NCBI RefSeq assembly: GCF_002584535.1
Contig: NZ_NUOT01000012.1
Location: forward strand, 33,426 to 97,425
Direction of reading: 5' to 3'
Source: Bacillus cereus
GTDB taxonomy: Bacteria > Bacillota > Bacilli > Bacillales > Bacillaceae_G
DNA length: 64,000 nt
The translations under genes were made by a program, and so were the position numbers. The notes below the pieces were generated by a model. The model worked only from the letters and a program-made list of their open reading frames with translations, was not told the origin of the DNA and ran no database searches. Positions 1 to 8,550 of the stretch are shown in pieces (positions within the stretch are counted from its first letter, which is position 1; the number at the start of each line of letters is the position of its first letter).

Positions 1-439
1 TATGACAACCAATTAAATTTTCACGGTTCGGACGATGGCTCATAATATTATCAACATATTTCGTACCGTTACTCATATTAATCTCAATTTTCAATCCATA
101 CGGGCTATATGTCATAATAGATTCTTCTAATCCTGAGAAACCAACATCTAGACGAATACCATATGCACCTAATTTACTGAAGAATGAAAGATCGTTGTAA
201 GAAATATCAAGCTGTTCAAAAACGGCCGGACTAATATCAACAAGTACTTGGAAACCTAATTCATTCGCATACGAAATCGTTTCTTTAAACTCTTTAACAA
301 TTTTCTCTTTTTCCCCATCTACTGATAATAAACATGTAAACACACGTGTAAAACCATATCGATGTGCTAATGTTAAATATTCCTTATCTTTCTCTACTGT
401 AGAATGTTCTGGATAAATAGAAATACCTAATCGTCTCAT
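1..439 (-). CDS. mupG: MupG-family 6-phospho-N-acetylmuramidase (3' end outside window)
   Basis: Minus-strand reading frame of 146 visible codons that runs off the left edge, so only the N-terminal part is seen. It begins MRRLGISIYPEHS and continues through alternating strand/helix segments (HRYGFTRVFTCLLSV, LGFQVLVDIS, YGIRLDVGFSG) typical of the DUF871/MupG TIM barrel. Members of this family hydrolyse MurNAc-6-phosphate-GlcNAc in the cytoplasm during cell-wall recycling. An AGAGGCG ribosome site precedes the ATG at 439. A cre-like site lies 31 bp upstream, fitting control by carbon catabolite repression. The family call is fairly firm. The exact substrate is known from the family, not shown here. 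Confidence 0.8.
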   Translation of the reverse strand, partial: MRRLGISIYPEHSTVEKDKEYLTLAHRYGFTRVFTCLLSVDGEKEKIVKEFKETISYANELGFQVLVDISPAVFEQLDISYNDLSFFSKLGAYGIRLDVGFSGLEESIMTYSPYGLKIEINMSNGTKYVDNIMSHRPNRENLIGCH

Positions 440-469
440 GCATATACGCCTCTTTCTTCTTCATCATTT

Positions 470-483
470 TGTAAACCCTTTCA
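470..483. promoter_or_regulatory. candidate cre (CcpA) site upstream of mupG
   Basis: TGTAAACCCTTTCA matches the cre consensus TGWAARCGYTWNCW at 13 of 14 positions; the central G is C. It lies 31 bp upstream of the mupG start codon, a usual place for catabolite repression of sugar-recycling genes. No binding evidence. Confidence 0.45.
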
Positions 484-618
484 AATATGAATAGTAAAAT
501 AGTAGAAACCCCCATCTACTTCACTATTTATTTGAATCAGATTTCTTTTTAGAAAAAACATCTCTATCAATCATAACAACTAGCAGACTATACATCTATA
601 CTTTACCTTTTTTGCAGC

Positions 619-643
619 AATTTGTGTAGTGATTACACAAATT
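619..643. promoter_or_regulatory. perfect inverted repeat, probable operator of the MFS gene
   Basis: Arms AATTTGTGTA and TACACAAATT are exact reverse complements separated by GTGAT. The repeat lies 115 bp upstream of the MFS start, with no T-run, so it looks like a dimeric repressor site rather than a terminator. No regulator gene is adjacent in the window. Confidence 0.5.
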
Positions 644-758
644 TGTAAATTTTTTGGTCTCAAAATTGTTATTTCATTTCGATTCACCTTTCTTGACTGT
701 TCGATTGGCCACTACATATACTCAAAAGAAGAGAGAAAAATATTTAGGGGATGAATAT

Positions 759-1961
759 ATGGGAGAAGCAGCACTCGTAAAACGAGAACCATTATGGACA
801 AAAGAATTTATGGCGCTCATCTTAGCAAACTTATGTATGTTTTTAGGTTTTCAAATGTTAATTCCAACATTACCTGTTTATGTGAAAGAAATTGGTGGTA
901 CAAGTTCAAACATCGGATTTGTTGTTGGAATGTTTACTGTGGCAGCTTTAATTATTCGGCCACTCACTGGAAATGCACTACAAAAATTCAGTAAAAAGCT
1001 TATTTTAATGACTGGTACTGCAATTTGTTTACTAGCGATGGGCAGCTACCTATTTGCCTCCACTGTCTTCCTTCTTCTTGCTGTTCGCATTTTACACGGA
1101 GCTGGTTTTGGTATTACAACAACCACATATGGGACTGTAGTCTCTTACTTAATTCCTGCAGCACGCCGTGGCGAGGGTATGGGATATTTCGGCCTCTCTG
1201 GAACGATCGCGATGGCACTTGGTCCTCTTATCGGACTCTGGCTCATGCAGACTTATAGCTTTACGATTCTTTTTTTATGTGCGCTATCTTGCACAATAAT
1301 TTCATTAATATTAACAAAGTTACTCAAAATTCAAGCAACTGAAAAACCAATTCCAGAAACACACGAAACGTTTTTAGATGGATTTATCGAAAGGAAAGCT
1401 TTACTTCCTTCATTATTAATACTATGTATTACATTAATGTACGGAGGAATTGGGAGCTTTATCACGTTATTCGCAGCGCAAGTCGGTATCGCTGATATTA
1501 GCCTTTTCTTCTTATTTAACGCTCTTGCCATCGCAGTAACACGTCCCTTCTCCGGAAGGTTATACGATGTAAAGGGCCATACATTTGTGATTATTCCTGG
1601 TGTTATCTTAACATTTGCAGGTATTATCCTATTATCATATACAACAACAATACCAAGTTTAATTATTGCAGCAAGCTGTTACGGAAGTGGATTCGGCGCC
1701 ATACAGCCCGCCTTACAAGCATGGATGATTGACCGTGTAGCTCCGCATCGCCGCGGCGTTGCTACTGCAACATTCTTTTCTGCATTTGACCTTGGCATTG
1801 GAGCAGGTGCTATTATCTTCGGATTCATCGCACACTTTACAGACTATGCAACTGTCTATCGTTATTCCTCTGTGTTACTTATCACGTTTCTGTTTATTTA
1901 CATTACAAATGTACGAAAGCAAAAACAGATGGATAAAAAAAATGAAAAGGCTGCTGGATGA
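759..1961 (+). CDS. MFS transporter
   Basis: About 400 residues with twelve hydrophobic segments and the MFS signature after segment 2 (RPLTGNALQKFSKK) and again in the second half (RPFSGRLYDVKG). The start at 759 is chosen over an upstream frame opening at 654 because AGGGG sits 8 bp before it and the extra 35 residues are polar and unlike MFS N-termini. It is a likely proton-driven exporter of small molecules in the inner membrane; the substrate is unknown. The gene ends inside a strong bidirectional terminator, and a perfect palindromic operator lies upstream, suggesting ligand-responsive repression. Confidence 0.85.
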   Translation: MGEAALVKREPLWTKEFMALILANLCMFLGFQMLIPTLPVYVKEIGGTSSNIGFVVGMFTVAALIIRPLTGNALQKFSKKLILMTGTAICLLAMGSYLFASTVFLLLAVRILHGAGFGITTTTYGTVVSYLIPAARRGEGMGYFGLSGTIAMALGPLIGLWLMQTYSFTILFLCALSCTIISLILTKLLKIQATEKPIPETHETFLDGFIERKALLPSLLILCITLMYGGIGSFITLFAAQVGIADISLFFLFNALAIAVTRPFSGRLYDVKGHTFVIIPGVILTFAGIILLSYTTTIPSLIIAASCYGSGFGAIQPALQAWMIDRVAPHRRGVATATFFSAFDLGIGAGAIIFGFIAHFTDYATVYRYSSVLLITFLFIYITNVRKQKQMDKKNEKAAG

Positions 1962-1975
1962 CCCAGCAGCCTTTT
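1945..1975. terminator. bidirectional terminator
   Basis: Stem GGCTGCTGG/CCAGCAGCC flanked by AAAA and TTTT, overlapping the last codons of the MFS gene and serving the convergent lipoprotein gene as well. Confidence 0.85.
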
Positions 1976-1982
1976 CTAACTC

Positions 1983-2897
1983 TTATTTATCACGATGATA
2001 CTTTAAATTTGTTGTTACATTGTCTCCAAAATAAGTCTCAGACCCATTTTCTCCAGGAGCCAATATTTTCGTCGTTAACAGTACTTTATTTCCAGCTAAT
2101 TGAATCGTTCCCTCTTGCAATACATTACTTCTTAGATTTGTAAATGTAAATGTTCCAACGCCATTATTATCAAAGGTAACAATAGCTCCTCCCTTTGCCC
2201 CATCCGGTCTCGCATTTGCACAATCTCTCGACTTTTGACCATGCATTTGTGCACCTAAATGAACTCTCGCTACATTTTTTTCACTAAACTGGAGTATAAC
2301 AAAAATCCCATTTCCACAATAGTCATCTGAATCTGTCCATTTCCCATTGTATGATGTAAAGTCTTTTACTTGTACTACTTCTTTTTGGACATTTCCCTGC
2401 GGTTCAGATTCATTTTTCTTTTCAGTTTGCTCAGTTGTATTTTGTTTTTGACTCTCTTTCACGTTAAAAACTACTTTGAGCGGTTTTCCTATTTCTGAAC
2501 CATCTGCTTTTCTCACTTTACTTGTTACAAATACCGTATATGTACCTTGTTTTTTCTCTTTATCCTTAGATTCAATAATAAGCTTTGTTCCATCTATTTT
2601 TAGCTTACTATCTACCTTCGCATTTTCTTCATCCATTACATAAACAGATTCAGGTGTCACCGTACCTGGATCAATTTTATGTTTCAAATCGATTTCCATT
2701 GGATCATTAGCAGTAATAGATGCCTGCACCGGAACTTCTTCAAATTGATCTTCCTTTGTAACCTTCTTTTCCTTTTCCTTCTCTTCCTTTTCCTTCTCTA
2801 TTTTCGTATCAACTTGTTGCTTTTCAGAATTACAGCCTGATAAAATAGTCCCACATAAGATAAACATTATCATTAAAACCGTAGATCCATATTTCAT
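1983..2897 (-). CDS. lipoprotein with an Ig-like domain
   Basis: The 304-residue product begins with a lipoprotein signal ending in LSGC (lipidated Cys about residue 22), then a Lys/Glu-rich linker (residues 30-50). Residues about 58-148 form an Ig-like (Big_5/SbsA-type) segment containing PESVYVMDEENAKV and KKQGTYTVFV. A C-terminal region (about 175-304) with SYNGKWTDSDDYCGNG and paired cysteines is of unknown function. It is probably anchored on the outer face of the membrane. It is monocistronic, transcribed toward the MFS gene, and shares its terminator. No enzymatic motif is seen. Confidence 0.75.
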   Translation of the reverse strand: MKYGSTVLMIMFILCGTILSGCNSEKQQVDTKIEKEKEEKEKEKKVTKEDQFEEVPVQASITANDPMEIDLKHKIDPGTVTPESVYVMDEENAKVDSKLKIDGTKLIIESKDKEKKQGTYTVFVTSKVRKADGSEIGKPLKVVFNVKESQKQNTTEQTEKKNESEPQGNVQKEVVQVKDFTSYNGKWTDSDDYCGNGIFVILQFSEKNVARVHLGAQMHGQKSRDCANARPDGAKGGAIVTFDNNGVGTFTFTNLRSNVLQEGTIQLAGNKVLLTTKILAPGENGSETYFGDNVTTNLKYHRDK

Positions 2898-3431
2898 TAC
2901 TTTTTCCCCCTACTTAATTCTAAGCTAGATTATACAATCTTTATTTAACTATCTATTATTCTACTCCCCTTAACACTCTCACATTATACCAATTTTACAA
3001 AAATATAGAAATATCCATATTTATATGTTGTTTTATCACACCGGCTGCTTGTAATTCACAATAGCAGTTATGAAATTCGTAATTGTAAATGGAAATTCTT
3101 TCGTCAGGAACAATGCCTACTTTTTACAAATAGTGAAATGAGTTTACTGATACATATTCATGCTATTACTTTGCAAGACATAATTTATGTTTCATATTTC
3201 TCTAGCATTAACCCAAAACATATACAAAGGGCCTTTACATCTAATGGTATTCCTTTACAAAAACATCCTAAATACAACATTAAAACCAATTAAATCCAGG
3301 AGTTTCTTTAAATAAATGTAAACTTTTAACCCCTTTGTAAATTTAGTGTTAATTTTATCAGTAAATCGTTTACAGTACCTCAAATTTTAGTTGATAATTA
3401 CACCGTACATGAAATTTAAGGAGTGAAATGT
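2898..3431. other. long AT-rich intergenic region upstream of the Na/Pi transporter
   Basis: About 530 bp without a convincing gene. It holds several TTTACA/TGTAAA hexamers. The densest cluster, 3317-3352, is near the transporter and could be a PhoP-type site. Nothing else is recognisable. Confidence 0.5.
3317..3352. promoter_or_regulatory. possible PhoP-box-like hexamer array
   Basis: TGTAAA (3317), TTTTAA (3324), TGTAAA (3336) and TGTTAA (3347) are, on the opposite strand, TT(A/T)A(C/A)A hexamers, the last two pairs 11-12 bp apart. PhoP boxes are TT(A/T)ACA repeats about 11 bp apart. They lie 80-115 bp upstream of a phosphate transporter gene. The orientation is opposite to the gene, so this is tentative. 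Confidence 0.3.
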
Positions 3432-5087
3432 GTGGAATTTAATGTTCAAGACATGATCTTCCAGTTTATTGGTGGATTAGGTATTTTCTTATTCGGGATT
3501 AAGTACATGGGGGACGGACTGCAACAAGCAGCTGGTGATCGCCTCCGCGACATACTTGATCGCTTTACAACTAACCCACTTATGGGCGTACTAGCAGGTA
3601 TGTTAGTTACCGTACTCATTCAATCTAGTTCAGGAACAACTGCTTTAACAGTTGGACTTGTAAGTGCTGGATTTATGACGCTAAGACAGGCAATTGGTGT
3701 TATTATGGGGGCAAATATTGGTACGACCGTTACAGCATTTATTATTGGAATTAAAATCGGAGAATATGCTCTTCCAATTATGGCAGTTGGAGCAATCTTA
3801 CTATTCTTCTTTAAAAATAAAAAAGTCCAATCTCTCGGACAAGTCGTTTTCGGATTCGGTATGTTATTCTTCGGTTTGGAATTAATGAGCACAGGTATGA
3901 AACCTCTTCATTCTTTAGAATCTTTCCAAGAATTAACTGTTAGTATGAGTAACAGTCCAGTCCTAGGGGTTATCGTAGGTACAGTCTTTACATTAATTGT
4001 ACAAAGCTCAAGCGCAACAATTGGGATCTTACAAGAATTATTTGGCCAAGGTGCAATCGATTTAAAAGCTGCTCTACCTGTACTATTCGGTGATAATATC
4101 GGAACAACAATTACAGCTGTATTAGCAGCGATTGGTACTTCTATTGCAGCAAGACGCGCAGCACTAGTACACGTTATCTTTAACATAGTTGGTACCATCA
4201 TCTTTACAATTTTATTAGTACCATTTACAAATTTGATTCAATATTTCCAGACATCGTTAAACTTAAATCCAGAAATGACAATTGCTTTTGCTCATGGAAC
4301 ATTTAACGTAACGAATGCGATTATTCAATTCCCATTCATTGCAGTGTTAGCATGGATTGTAACAAAGATTATTCGCGGAGAAGATGCTGCAATTGACTTT
4401 AAACCACAGCACTTAAATCCAATCTTTATTGAACAATCTCCTGCCATTGCCTTAACAGAGGCGCAAAAAGAAATTATTCGTATGGCAGAGTTCTCATTAC
4501 ACGGACTAAAAGAAGCAACTCAATTTTTAAATACAAAAGAAAAGAAACATGCTAATACGGCAGCTCAATTAGAAGGTGCTATTAACAACTTAGATAGAAG
4601 AATTACCGATTATTTAGTATTACTTTCTGAAAAACCACTTTCACCAATGGATTCCGAAAAACATTCAGCCTTAGCATCTGTTGTCGGAGATATTGAGCGT
4701 ATTGGAGACCATGTAGAAAACGTTGTGGAGCTTGTAGACTCTCAAATTTCTAATCGCATAACACTATCAGATGAAGCAATGGCAGAACTAAATGAAATGC
4801 TTGAACTTACAACTTCAACATTGCAAGATGCAATTGGCGCTTTAACAAACTTTGACACTGCACTCGCACAAACAGTCATTACAAAAGAACGTAAAATTGA
4901 TCAAATGGAACGTGTGTTGCGTAAACGCCACGTACTACGCTTAAATGAACGTAGTTGCTCTGGTGATGCGAGTATCATCTTTGTTGATATGGTAAGTAAT
5001 TTAGAGCGTATCGGTGATCACGCTGTCAATATTGCAGATGGAGTTTTAGGAGAACAAGGAAAATTCACATTAAAACAAACACTATAG
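3432..5087 (+). CDS. Na/Pi cotransporter family protein with PhoU-like C-terminus
   Basis: Two copies of the Na/Pi cotransporter repeat, each with a QSSS motif (IQSSSGTTALTVG and VQSSSATIGI), occupy residues about 5-310. A C-terminal PhoU-like four-helix region (about 340-545) has the paired signatures DIERIGDHVENV and NLERIGDHAVNI. The family imports or exports phosphate with sodium at the cytoplasmic membrane. I place the start at GTG 3432: AAGGAG ends 8 bp upstream of it, whereas the in-frame GTG at 3423 overlaps that ribosome site. Length (551 aa) is normal for NptA/YjbB proteins. A strong terminator follows. Confidence 0.85.
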   Translation: MEFNVQDMIFQFIGGLGIFLFGIKYMGDGLQQAAGDRLRDILDRFTTNPLMGVLAGMLVTVLIQSSSGTTALTVGLVSAGFMTLRQAIGVIMGANIGTTVTAFIIGIKIGEYALPIMAVGAILLFFFKNKKVQSLGQVVFGFGMLFFGLELMSTGMKPLHSLESFQELTVSMSNSPVLGVIVGTVFTLIVQSSSATIGILQELFGQGAIDLKAALPVLFGDNIGTTITAVLAAIGTSIAARRAALVHVIFNIVGTIIFTILLVPFTNLIQYFQTSLNLNPEMTIAFAHGTFNVTNAIIQFPFIAVLAWIVTKIIRGEDAAIDFKPQHLNPIFIEQSPAIALTEAQKEIIRMAEFSLHGLKEATQFLNTKEKKHANTAAQLEGAINNLDRRITDYLVLLSEKPLSPMDSEKHSALASVVGDIERIGDHVENVVELVDSQISNRITLSDEAMAELNEMLELTTSTLQDAIGALTNFDTALAQTVITKERKIDQMERVLRKRHVLRLNERSCSGDASIIFVDMVSNLERIGDHAVNIADGVLGEQGKFTLKQTL

Positions 5088-5090
5088 TAC

Positions 5091-5124
5091 AAAAAAAGAC
5101 GTCCTGGATAAGGGCGTCTTTTTT
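5091..5124 (+). terminator. terminator of the Na/Pi transporter gene
   Basis: A-run, stem GACGTCC/GGGCGTC with a 7-base loop, then TTTTTT. Confidence 0.85.
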
Positions 5125-5147
5125 CATATATTTAGATAGATCCGATA

Positions 5148-5677
5148 TTATAACGCCTTCACAATTGTTCTTCCCTTTAATTTCCCTTGCAGTATAAGGT
5201 CAAATTTATCATTTACTTCTTCTAATGTGCATTCTGTCGTATAAGGTAATAAGTTTAGATTTTTCCACTCATCTCCTAATATTGAGCAAATCTGCTTTCT
5301 TAATATCATTGGACATTGTACAGAATCTACTCCGAGCAAATGAATGCCACGCAGGATAAATGGATATACGGAAGTTTTAAATTCATGTCCTGCAACGTTA
5401 CCACACGTCGTTACACTTCCTCCGTATTGAAAGTGGTTGCTAATGTATTTCTGCCAACTGTGTCAATTACACCCGCATAAATTCCTTTAAACATCAGTTT
5501 TCCAGATTGATCATTTATTTCATCTCGATGAATAATTTCTTTCGCACCTAAATGAAGCAACATTTCTTTCTCTTCCATTTTTTCAGTCGCAGCTACTATC
5601 TCATATCCTAAGTGCGCTAAAATGCTAACTGCGACACTTCCCATTCCGCCTTTTCGACGTACAATGAACTTCAACAA
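5148..5677 (-). pseudogene. C-terminal remnant of a YhfP/YhdH-type oxidoreductase
   Basis: Two reading frames (5677-5411 and 5339-5148) together give the NAD(P)-binding half of an acrylyl-CoA/quinone reductase of the MDR family: GGMGSVAVSILAHLGYEIVA, then YGGSVTTCGNVAGHEF, ILRGIHLLGVDSVQCP and GRTIVKAL. A frameshift near 5433 separates them. The N-terminal catalytic half is missing: the frame is cut just before the GGMGS dinucleotide-binding loop, exactly where the 102-bp direct repeat flanking the hbl operon begins. This is therefore a decayed gene truncated at the border of the toxin locus. Confidence 0.8.
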
Positions 5678-5746
5678 TTACTAGCCTCTTTCTAAACATT
5701 TCTCTTCATTTATCAACCTGTTTATACTTTTTTCAAACTTTGCAAC
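5645..5746. repeat. left copy of the 102-bp direct repeat flanking hbl
   Basis: Identical to 12156-12257 in the same orientation except for one base (G at 5665, C at 12176). It starts at TCCGCCTTTTCGACGTACAA and ends TTGCAAC. Its right end abuts the hairpin behind hblB. Confidence 0.95.
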
Positions 5747-5768
5747 TGAACCCTTTTCGGGTTCAGTT
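5744..5768 (-). terminator. stem-loop behind hblB
   Basis: Perfect 10-bp arms AACTGAACCC and GGGTTCAGTT around a 5-base loop, overlapping the hblB stop codon (TGA, 5763-5765). The T-run after it is poor, so it may act with a factor or as an mRNA 3' stabiliser. Confidence 0.6.
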
Positions 5769-7163
5769 CATTATATTTTCTACCTTGTCTTTATATACAA
5801 CGTATTCTTTCCCATCCACTACTGCTACCACCGCAAATTCATCTTTTGGATTGAATGAAAGCCAGTCAGCCCACATGTTTGTATTTGGTCCTCCACTCCA
5901 CATATTATGAACAGTATTTTTAGTTAAATTCATAACTTTATAAGACGCATTTGGTGCATTTGTTCCAGTCTTTATTTCAAATGTGTATGCGTTATGAATT
6001 TTTTTATAAAAGTAGAAAACGTTTGATGGACGAAGCTGATTCATAAGATCCTGTTCTTTTTTCTCTGCAATTTTCATCCCTTCTTGTAATGTGACAACAT
6101 CTGTTTTTAATGTTTTCCAGCTCTCTTTAGCTGCATCCAAGTTAGGTTTCAAGAATTTAAATTTATTTTGATCCGCTTTTTCAGATGCCTTATCAATATG
6201 TTCCAGCACTCCTGAATATTTAGAATCTAAATCATGCCATTGCGCGGACATATAAGTAAGAGAAGTAATGGCTTTATCAATTGCACTATGCATATCACTA
6301 ATATTATGAAACGCAACTCCAACTACACGATTTAATGTTATTTTATAATCTACAGTCTGACGTAATTGTGATAATAAAGGCTCTAAACTTGATAACTTAC
6401 TTCTTGCATCACCTATCATTATACCACCAGCAATCATCGTGGGGAAAAAGGGGATTTTCACCATTGTCAATCCTTTAGATTCTATGCCTTTCTGATAGTT
6501 TATATCCGCTAAAACTTCATCTAAACGCTTTTGGTCAGTCTCCACATCAGCACCTTGGTTTTTTAAAATCGATTGTAAAGTCTCTTTATGGCTTCCAAAT
6601 GTTCTAACATCTTCTCCAATAGCGTCTTTTAATTTAGTTAATTCTTCTATTAATGCTTTTGCAGACTTTTGGTTTTGTTGAATTCCCCCCCATAAATCTG
6701 TAATCCCTTTTTTTAAAGTATCTCCATTCCCTGTATTAATCGCTTCTACTAATGTTCCATAATAATTTTCAAATGTTGTATCGTATTCAATAATGCCTGT
6801 TAATGTATCTAAAAGTTGTTTTTTTACTTTCGTATTCCATGTAACAGCATGTTCTCTAGCGTTCTTTTGATCTTGTGCAATTTTAATAGGTAAATCTGCA
6901 TACCCATTAATAGTAATTCCTTCAAAACTCACATCTGGATTATTAATTAACAAATAAGAATATTCATTCATAGATTTTGCAAATAACCCAGCATCTTGCA
7001 AAGCTTTTTTCATCTGCTCTTCATTTGCTGAAAGAGATATATCTCCATTGTTCGTTTGTTGAATTTCACTTGCAAAAGTTGCTACTGGTGTAACTGCATA
7101 AGTTGTTGTAATAGTTAAAAACGTCGATACAGCGAGTATTTTGTAAGGAATTTTTTTTATCAT
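5763..7163 (-). CDS. hblB: hemolysin BL-associated protein HblB (B')
   Basis: 466 residues with a signal peptide (cleavage near Ala31). Residues 1 to about 375 are a close paralogue of HblA, sharing for example ITINGY, LLDTLTGI and KNQGADVE. The C-terminal 90 residues (from about SNVFYFYKK) are not found in HblA and contain NMWSGGPNTNMWADW. The family is the HBL/NHE alpha-helical pore-forming toxins; HblB itself is not required for the classical three-part toxin. It lies 231 bp behind hblA, with a stem-loop and a scar of the hblD tail between them, pointing to origin by tandem duplication. Its own ribosome site is a weak AGGGGG. Confidence 0.9.
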   Translation of the reverse strand: MIKKIPYKILAVSTFLTITTTYAVTPVATFASEIQQTNNGDISLSANEEQMKKALQDAGLFAKSMNEYSYLLINNPDVSFEGITINGYADLPIKIAQDQKNAREHAVTWNTKVKKQLLDTLTGIIEYDTTFENYYGTLVEAINTGNGDTLKKGITDLWGGIQQNQKSAKALIEELTKLKDAIGEDVRTFGSHKETLQSILKNQGADVETDQKRLDEVLADINYQKGIESKGLTMVKIPFFPTMIAGGIMIGDARSKLSSLEPLLSQLRQTVDYKITLNRVVGVAFHNISDMHSAIDKAITSLTYMSAQWHDLDSKYSGVLEHIDKASEKADQNKFKFLKPNLDAAKESWKTLKTDVVTLQEGMKIAEKKEQDLMNQLRPSNVFYFYKKIHNAYTFEIKTGTNAPNASYKVMNLTKNTVHNMWSGGPNTNMWADWLSFNPKDEFAVVAVVDGKEYVVYKDKVENIMN

Positions 7164-7217
7164 TTCATATTCCCCCTATGTAGGTTTTGATTATAGGTTC
7201 TATTCCTCTTTAAAAAT

Positions 7218-7264
7218 AAAATGAGTTCTGCATCTTTATGAATATCATTCAAAGAGAATTTATA
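7218..7264 (-). pseudogene. scar of the hblD 3' end upstream of hblB
   Basis: ATGAGTTCTGCATCTTTATG and the bases around it match the hblD tail at 8588-8620. After a small deletion, AAAGAGAATTTAT matches 8656-8668. The order scar, spacer, start codon repeats what stands before hblA, so the scar marks the left edge of a duplicated block (hblD tail plus hblA). Confidence 0.75.
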
Positions 7265-7265
7265 G

Positions 7266-7300
7266 TGAAAGGCGAAGTCCTTAATCAGACTCCGCCTTTT
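7266..7300. terminator. stem-loop between hblA and hblB
   Basis: GGCGAAGTC pairs with GACTCCGCC with one mismatch, followed on the plus strand by TTTT and on the minus strand by TTTC. It could attenuate read-through from hblA to hblB. A close copy of this hairpin sits at 12132-12167, at the other end of the locus. Confidence 0.5.
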
Positions 7301-7394
7301 CGGTGTATTACAAATTGTTAAATTAATATTTAACGATTTGTTCCTAGGTTTTCTATGTTTTTTTAGGCGATTTTATAATAGAGCCGATCTTTCC

Positions 7395-8522
7395 CTATTG
7401 TTGTGGAGTAACAGATTCCACTTTTAATTCTTTTATCCCTTCTTTTAATGTGACAGCATCCGTTCTTAATGTTTTCCAACTGTCTTTAGCAGCATTCAAG
7501 TTAGGTTTTAAGAATTTAAATTTATTTTGATCCGCTTTTTGAGATGCAGTCTCAATATGTCCCAGTACTCCCGAATATTGAGAATCTAAATCATGCCATT
7601 GCGTGGACATATAAGTAAGAGCATTAATAGCATCATCAAGCGCACTATGCATCTCACTAATATTATTGTAAGCAACTCCAACTACACGATTTAATGTTGT
7701 TTTATTATCTACAGTCTTACGTAATTCAGCTAATAAAGGCTCTAATTTGCCTAAATTATCTCTTGCTATACCGACTATGATTCCACCAATTATCGGTAGG
7801 CCCAAAATAGCACCCTTCATTACATTAAATCCATCAGATTCTAATTGTTTATAATAGTTTACTGAGCCTAAAACTTCATTTAGACGCTTTTCATCAGCCT
7901 CAACATCAGCACCTTGGTTTTTTAAAATCGACTTCAACTGATCTTTATTGCTTCCAAATGCTCTAACATCTTCTCCAATAGCGTCTCTTAACTTAGTTAA
8001 TTCTGCTATTAAATTTTGTGCACCCTTTTGGTTTTGTTGAATTTCACCTCGTAAATCTGTAATCCCTTCTTTTAAAGTATCTCCATCCCCTGTATTAATC
8101 GCCTCTACTATTGTGTCGTAATAATTATCAAATGTTGTATCGTATTCAACAATGCCTGTCAATGTATCTAAAAGCTGTTTTTTTACTTGCGTATCCCATG
8201 TAACAGCATGTGCTCTTGCATTCTTTTGATCTTGCACAATTTTACCAGGTAAATCTTCATACCCATTAATCGTAATTCCTTCAAAGTTCACATCTGGATT
8301 CTTAATTAACATATAAGAATAGGCATTCATAGATTTTGCAAATAACCCAGCCTTTTGCAAAGTTTCTTTCATTTTCACTTCATTTGCTGAAAGAGATGTA
8401 TCTCCATTATTCGTTTGTTCAATTTCACTTGCATAAGTTGCTACTGGTGAGACTACAGAAGTTGTTGTCATAGTTAAAAGCGCCGATGCAACGATTAATT
8501 TGTAAGGGATTTTTTTCATCAT
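7395..8522 (-). CDS. hblA: hemolysin BL binding component B
   Basis: 375 residues: signal peptide to about residue 31, then a long alpha-helical body with a central hydrophobic segment (GAILGLPIIGGIIVGIA, about 240-257), as in the ClyA/HBL fold. In hemolysin BL this component assembles with L1 and L2 on host membranes to form a pore; the complex is secreted and causes hemolysis, dermonecrosis and diarrhoeal disease. Third gene of the operon, 28 bp behind hblD, with a strong AGGAGG site. The start is either of two adjacent ATG codons (8522 or 8519). Confidence 0.95.
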   Translation of the reverse strand: MMKKIPYKLIVASALLTMTTTSVVSPVATYASEIEQTNNGDTSLSANEVKMKETLQKAGLFAKSMNAYSYMLIKNPDVNFEGITINGYEDLPGKIVQDQKNARAHAVTWDTQVKKQLLDTLTGIVEYDTTFDNYYDTIVEAINTGDGDTLKEGITDLRGEIQQNQKGAQNLIAELTKLRDAIGEDVRAFGSNKDQLKSILKNQGADVEADEKRLNEVLGSVNYYKQLESDGFNVMKGAILGLPIIGGIIVGIARDNLGKLEPLLAELRKTVDNKTTLNRVVGVAYNNISEMHSALDDAINALTYMSTQWHDLDSQYSGVLGHIETASQKADQNKFKFLKPNLNAAKDSWKTLRTDAVTLKEGIKELKVESVTPQQ

Positions 8523-8550
8523 TTCATATTCCTCCTATAGGTTTTGATTT

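Larger units (their letters stand above)
440..758. other. intergenic region between mupG and the MFS gene
   Basis: Divergent promoter region of about 320 bp. It holds the cre-like site near mupG and a perfect inverted repeat (619-643) near the MFS gene. A longer in-frame extension of the MFS gene starts at 654 but has no ribosome site, so I treat 654-758 as leader. Confidence 0.6.
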
